Both the position numbers and the translations under genes were made by a program. From Betaproteobacteria bacterium (GTDB lineage: Bacteria; Pseudomonadota; Gammaproteobacteria; Burkholderiales; Casimicrobiaceae), in NCBI GenBank assembly GCA_005888955.1, contig VBCS01000267.1:1-5977 (forward strand): DNA of 5,977 nucleotides, written 5' to 3'. Below are positions 4,539-5,977 of this stretch, one piece after another. The stretch's first letter is position 1. The number at the start of each line of letters is the position of its first letter. The notes beneath the pieces were generated by a model, which did not search any database, was not told the origin of the DNA, and worked only from the letters and a program-made list of their open reading frames with translations.

Positions 4539-5977
4539 ATGACGCCTGCGCCGCTCGGTCCCGACGAGTTGCGCGCGGCGTTCCGGCGCGTGTTTCCTGG
4601 CGTGATGTTCGCGATGTTCCTGGCCGCGATCGACCAGACGATCCTGGCGAGCGCGCTGCCCGCGATCGTCGCTTCGCTGGGCGGATTCGCGGATCTGTCG
4701 TGGGTCGTCGTCGCGTACCTGCTGGCGGCGACGGTGGCGGCGCCGCTGTACGGTCACATCGGCGATCGCTTCGGTCGGCGCGCGACGCTGCTGGCCGCGC
4801 TGACCGTGTTCACGATCGCCTCGCTCGCCTGCGCGCTTGCGCCGACGCTCTGGGCGCTCATTCTCGCGCGCGCCTTGCAGGGTCTCGGCGGCGGCGGTCT
4901 GATGACGTTGTCGCAGGCATTGATCAGCGAGAACGTGCCGCCGCGCCAGCGCGCGCAGTTCCAAGGCTATTTCGCCGGCGTATTCGCGGCCTCGAGCACC
5001 CTGGGTCCATTGCTCGGAGCGTTGCTGACCGAGCACTTCAGCTGGCGGGCGGTGTTTTTCATCAATCTGCCGCTGGGCGTGCTCGCCGCGGTGCTCGCGC
5101 TGCGCATTCCGTATTATCCGCCGCTCGCCGATGCGCGCTTCCGTGCCGATGTGCCCGGCACGCTCCTGTTCGGCGTCGGCATGCTGTCGCTGCTGTTCGC
5201 GCTCTCCTCCGCGGGCAACCGCTTCGGCTGGACCGATTGGCGGCTGTACGCGGTGCTGGCGTTTGCGGTCGGCTGCCTCGCGGCGCTTGTCTTTTGGGAA
5301 ATTCGGACGCCCGACCCGGTCATTCCGGTGCGCCTGCTCGCCTCGCCGGTGATCTGGCGCTCGAATATCGTCGTCGCCTGTTTTGCGGCGGCGTTGTTCG
5401 GCGCCGTGCTCTATCTGCCGCTCTACCTTCAACTCGGACGCGGATTCGGAATCGGCGCGTCGGGATTGCTGCTGCTGCCGATCACCTTGTCGCTCGCCGC
5501 ATCCTCGGCGATCACCGGCAGGAGCATTGCGCGCAGCGGGAAGTTGACGGCGTATCCCAAGCGCGGCCTGGTGGTATCCACCGTGGCGTTCGGCGCGCTG
5601 GCCGCGACCGTCACCTTCGCGCCGACGCCCGTCGTGCTGGCGCTGACGCTGCTCGCCGGCGCCGGGCTCGGCACGACCATGCCGCCGACGCAGATCATCG
5701 TGCAAAGCGCCGGCGGCACGGCATCGCTCGGCTCGGCGGTCGCTTCGGTATCGGTCTCGCGCTCGATCGGTGGCGCGCTAGGCGTCGCGATGGTGGGCGC
5801 CGTGGTGTTGGTGCTGGTCGGCGGCGAGGACGCAGTGCTGGCGTCGATCCTGCCGCAGGTCGCCGAGTCCGGCGGAACGTTTCTCGCGACCCTGCCCGAC
5901 GCGCAGCGCCAGGCCATCGCGAGTCACCTCGACAGCGCGTTCCGGATCGTGTTCCTGGTGCTCGCTGCGTTTACGCT
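4539..5977 (+). CDS. DHA2-type MFS multidrug exporter (14-TMS EmrB/QacA group), 3' end outside the window
   Basis: At least 479 codons, open to the window edge. Hydrophobic segments alternate with short loops throughout. Signature motifs in order: IDQTILASALP at 31-41 (motif D1 of the 14-helix drug/H+ antiporters), GHIGDRFGRRATL at 72-84 (motif A, between helices 2 and 3), LARALQGLGGGG at 109-120 (motif B with its Arg111), a GPLLG motif C at 156-160, and FSWRAVFFINLPLG at 167-180, typical of the EmrB/QacA subfamily. It should be an inner-membrane proton-driven exporter of amphipathic compounds; substrate cannot be told. The likely start is ATG 4539-4541 with AAGG five bases before it; a GTG at 4515 in the same frame adds eight residues. 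Only 36 bases separate it from the peptidase stop, so they look co-transcribed. Family lengths near 480-530 residues mean only a short C-terminal part is missing. Confidence 0.92.
   Translation, partial: MTPAPLGPDELRAAFRRVFPGVMFAMFLAAIDQTILASALPAIVASLGGFADLSWVVVAYLLAATVAAPLYGHIGDRFGRRATLLAALTVFTIASLACALAPTLWALILARALQGLGGGGLMTLSQALISENVPPRQRAQFQGYFAGVFAASSTLGPLLGALLTEHFSWRAVFFINLPLGVLAAVLALRIPYYPPLADARFRADVPGTLLFGVGMLSLLFALSSAGNRFGWTDWRLYAVLAFAVGCLAALVFWEIRTPDPVIPVRLLASPVIWRSNIVVACFAAALFGAVLYLPLYLQLGRGFGIGASGLLLLPITLSLAASSAITGRSIARSGKLTAYPKRGLVVSTVAFGALAATVTFAPTPVVLALTLLAGAGLGTTMPPTQIIVQSAGGTASLGSAVASVSVSRSIGGALGVAMVGAVVLVLVGGEDAVLASILPQVAESGGTFLATLPDAQRQAIASHLDSAFRIVFLVLAAFT

Noticed and set aside
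4470..5705. Minus-strand frame of 411 codons, rich in Arg, Gln, Glu and His
   Set aside because: It is antisense to the exporter gene, whose motifs are unmistakable; the composition is that expected of the complement of GC-rich membrane-protein codons and no domain is recognisable.
1..5977. A new multi-gene defence or mobile system
   Set aside because: No recombinase, nuclease, toxin-antitoxin pair, reverse transcriptase, array of repeats or attachment site is visible; most genes belong to known families and are arranged as ordinary single genes or a two-gene operon.

Overview
The window is strongly GC-rich double-stranded bacterial DNA with compact spacing. Gene content (SRPBCC/AHSA1 protein, DUF6496 basic protein, SmtA-type metallothionein, exported Vgb-like beta-propeller, M20 metallopeptidase, DHA2-type MFS exporter) and codon use resemble an environmental betaproteobacterium of the Burkholderiales type. 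That assignment is inference from gene style; there is no rRNA or marker gene to prove it. I see no CRISPR array, insertion sequence, tRNA or phage gene.

Left part, positions 1 to about 1768: four genes, all on the minus strand. From right to left they are a 100-residue protein of unknown function (1466-1768), a 61-residue cysteine-rich metallothionein (1029-1214), a 166-residue lysine/arginine/alanine-rich DUF6496 protein (379-879) and the N-terminal 60 residues of an SRPBCC/AHSA1 protein that leaves the window at base 1. Each has its own ribosome binding site and is separated by 150-250 bases with small inverted repeats, so they look like single genes of a stress-type accessory cluster rather than one operon. 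A short plus-strand stretch at about 206-301 reads like the C-terminal end of an ArsR-family repressor and is probably a gene remnant.

Middle part, 1769-3124: a gene-poor stretch (1769-2081), then an exported seven-bladed-type propeller of the virginiamycin B lyase-like family on the minus strand (2082-3005), then a 119-base divergent promoter region.

Right part, 3125 to the end: on the plus strand, an M20 metallopeptidase gene whose frame is broken near 4245 by what looks like a deletion of roughly 40-47 bases, followed after 36 bases by a DHA2-family MFS drug exporter that runs off the right edge, nearly complete. Peptidase and exporter are spaced as an operon. The broken frame stays open to the window edge, so no translation stop separates the peptidase start from the exporter in that frame.

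The clearest anomaly is the damaged M20 gene. Secondary points are the altered metal-ligand set of the metallothionein with an unusual repeat structure upstream of it, the protein-level repeat in the DUF6496 tail, and the ArsR remnant. I found no convincing new multi-gene system.
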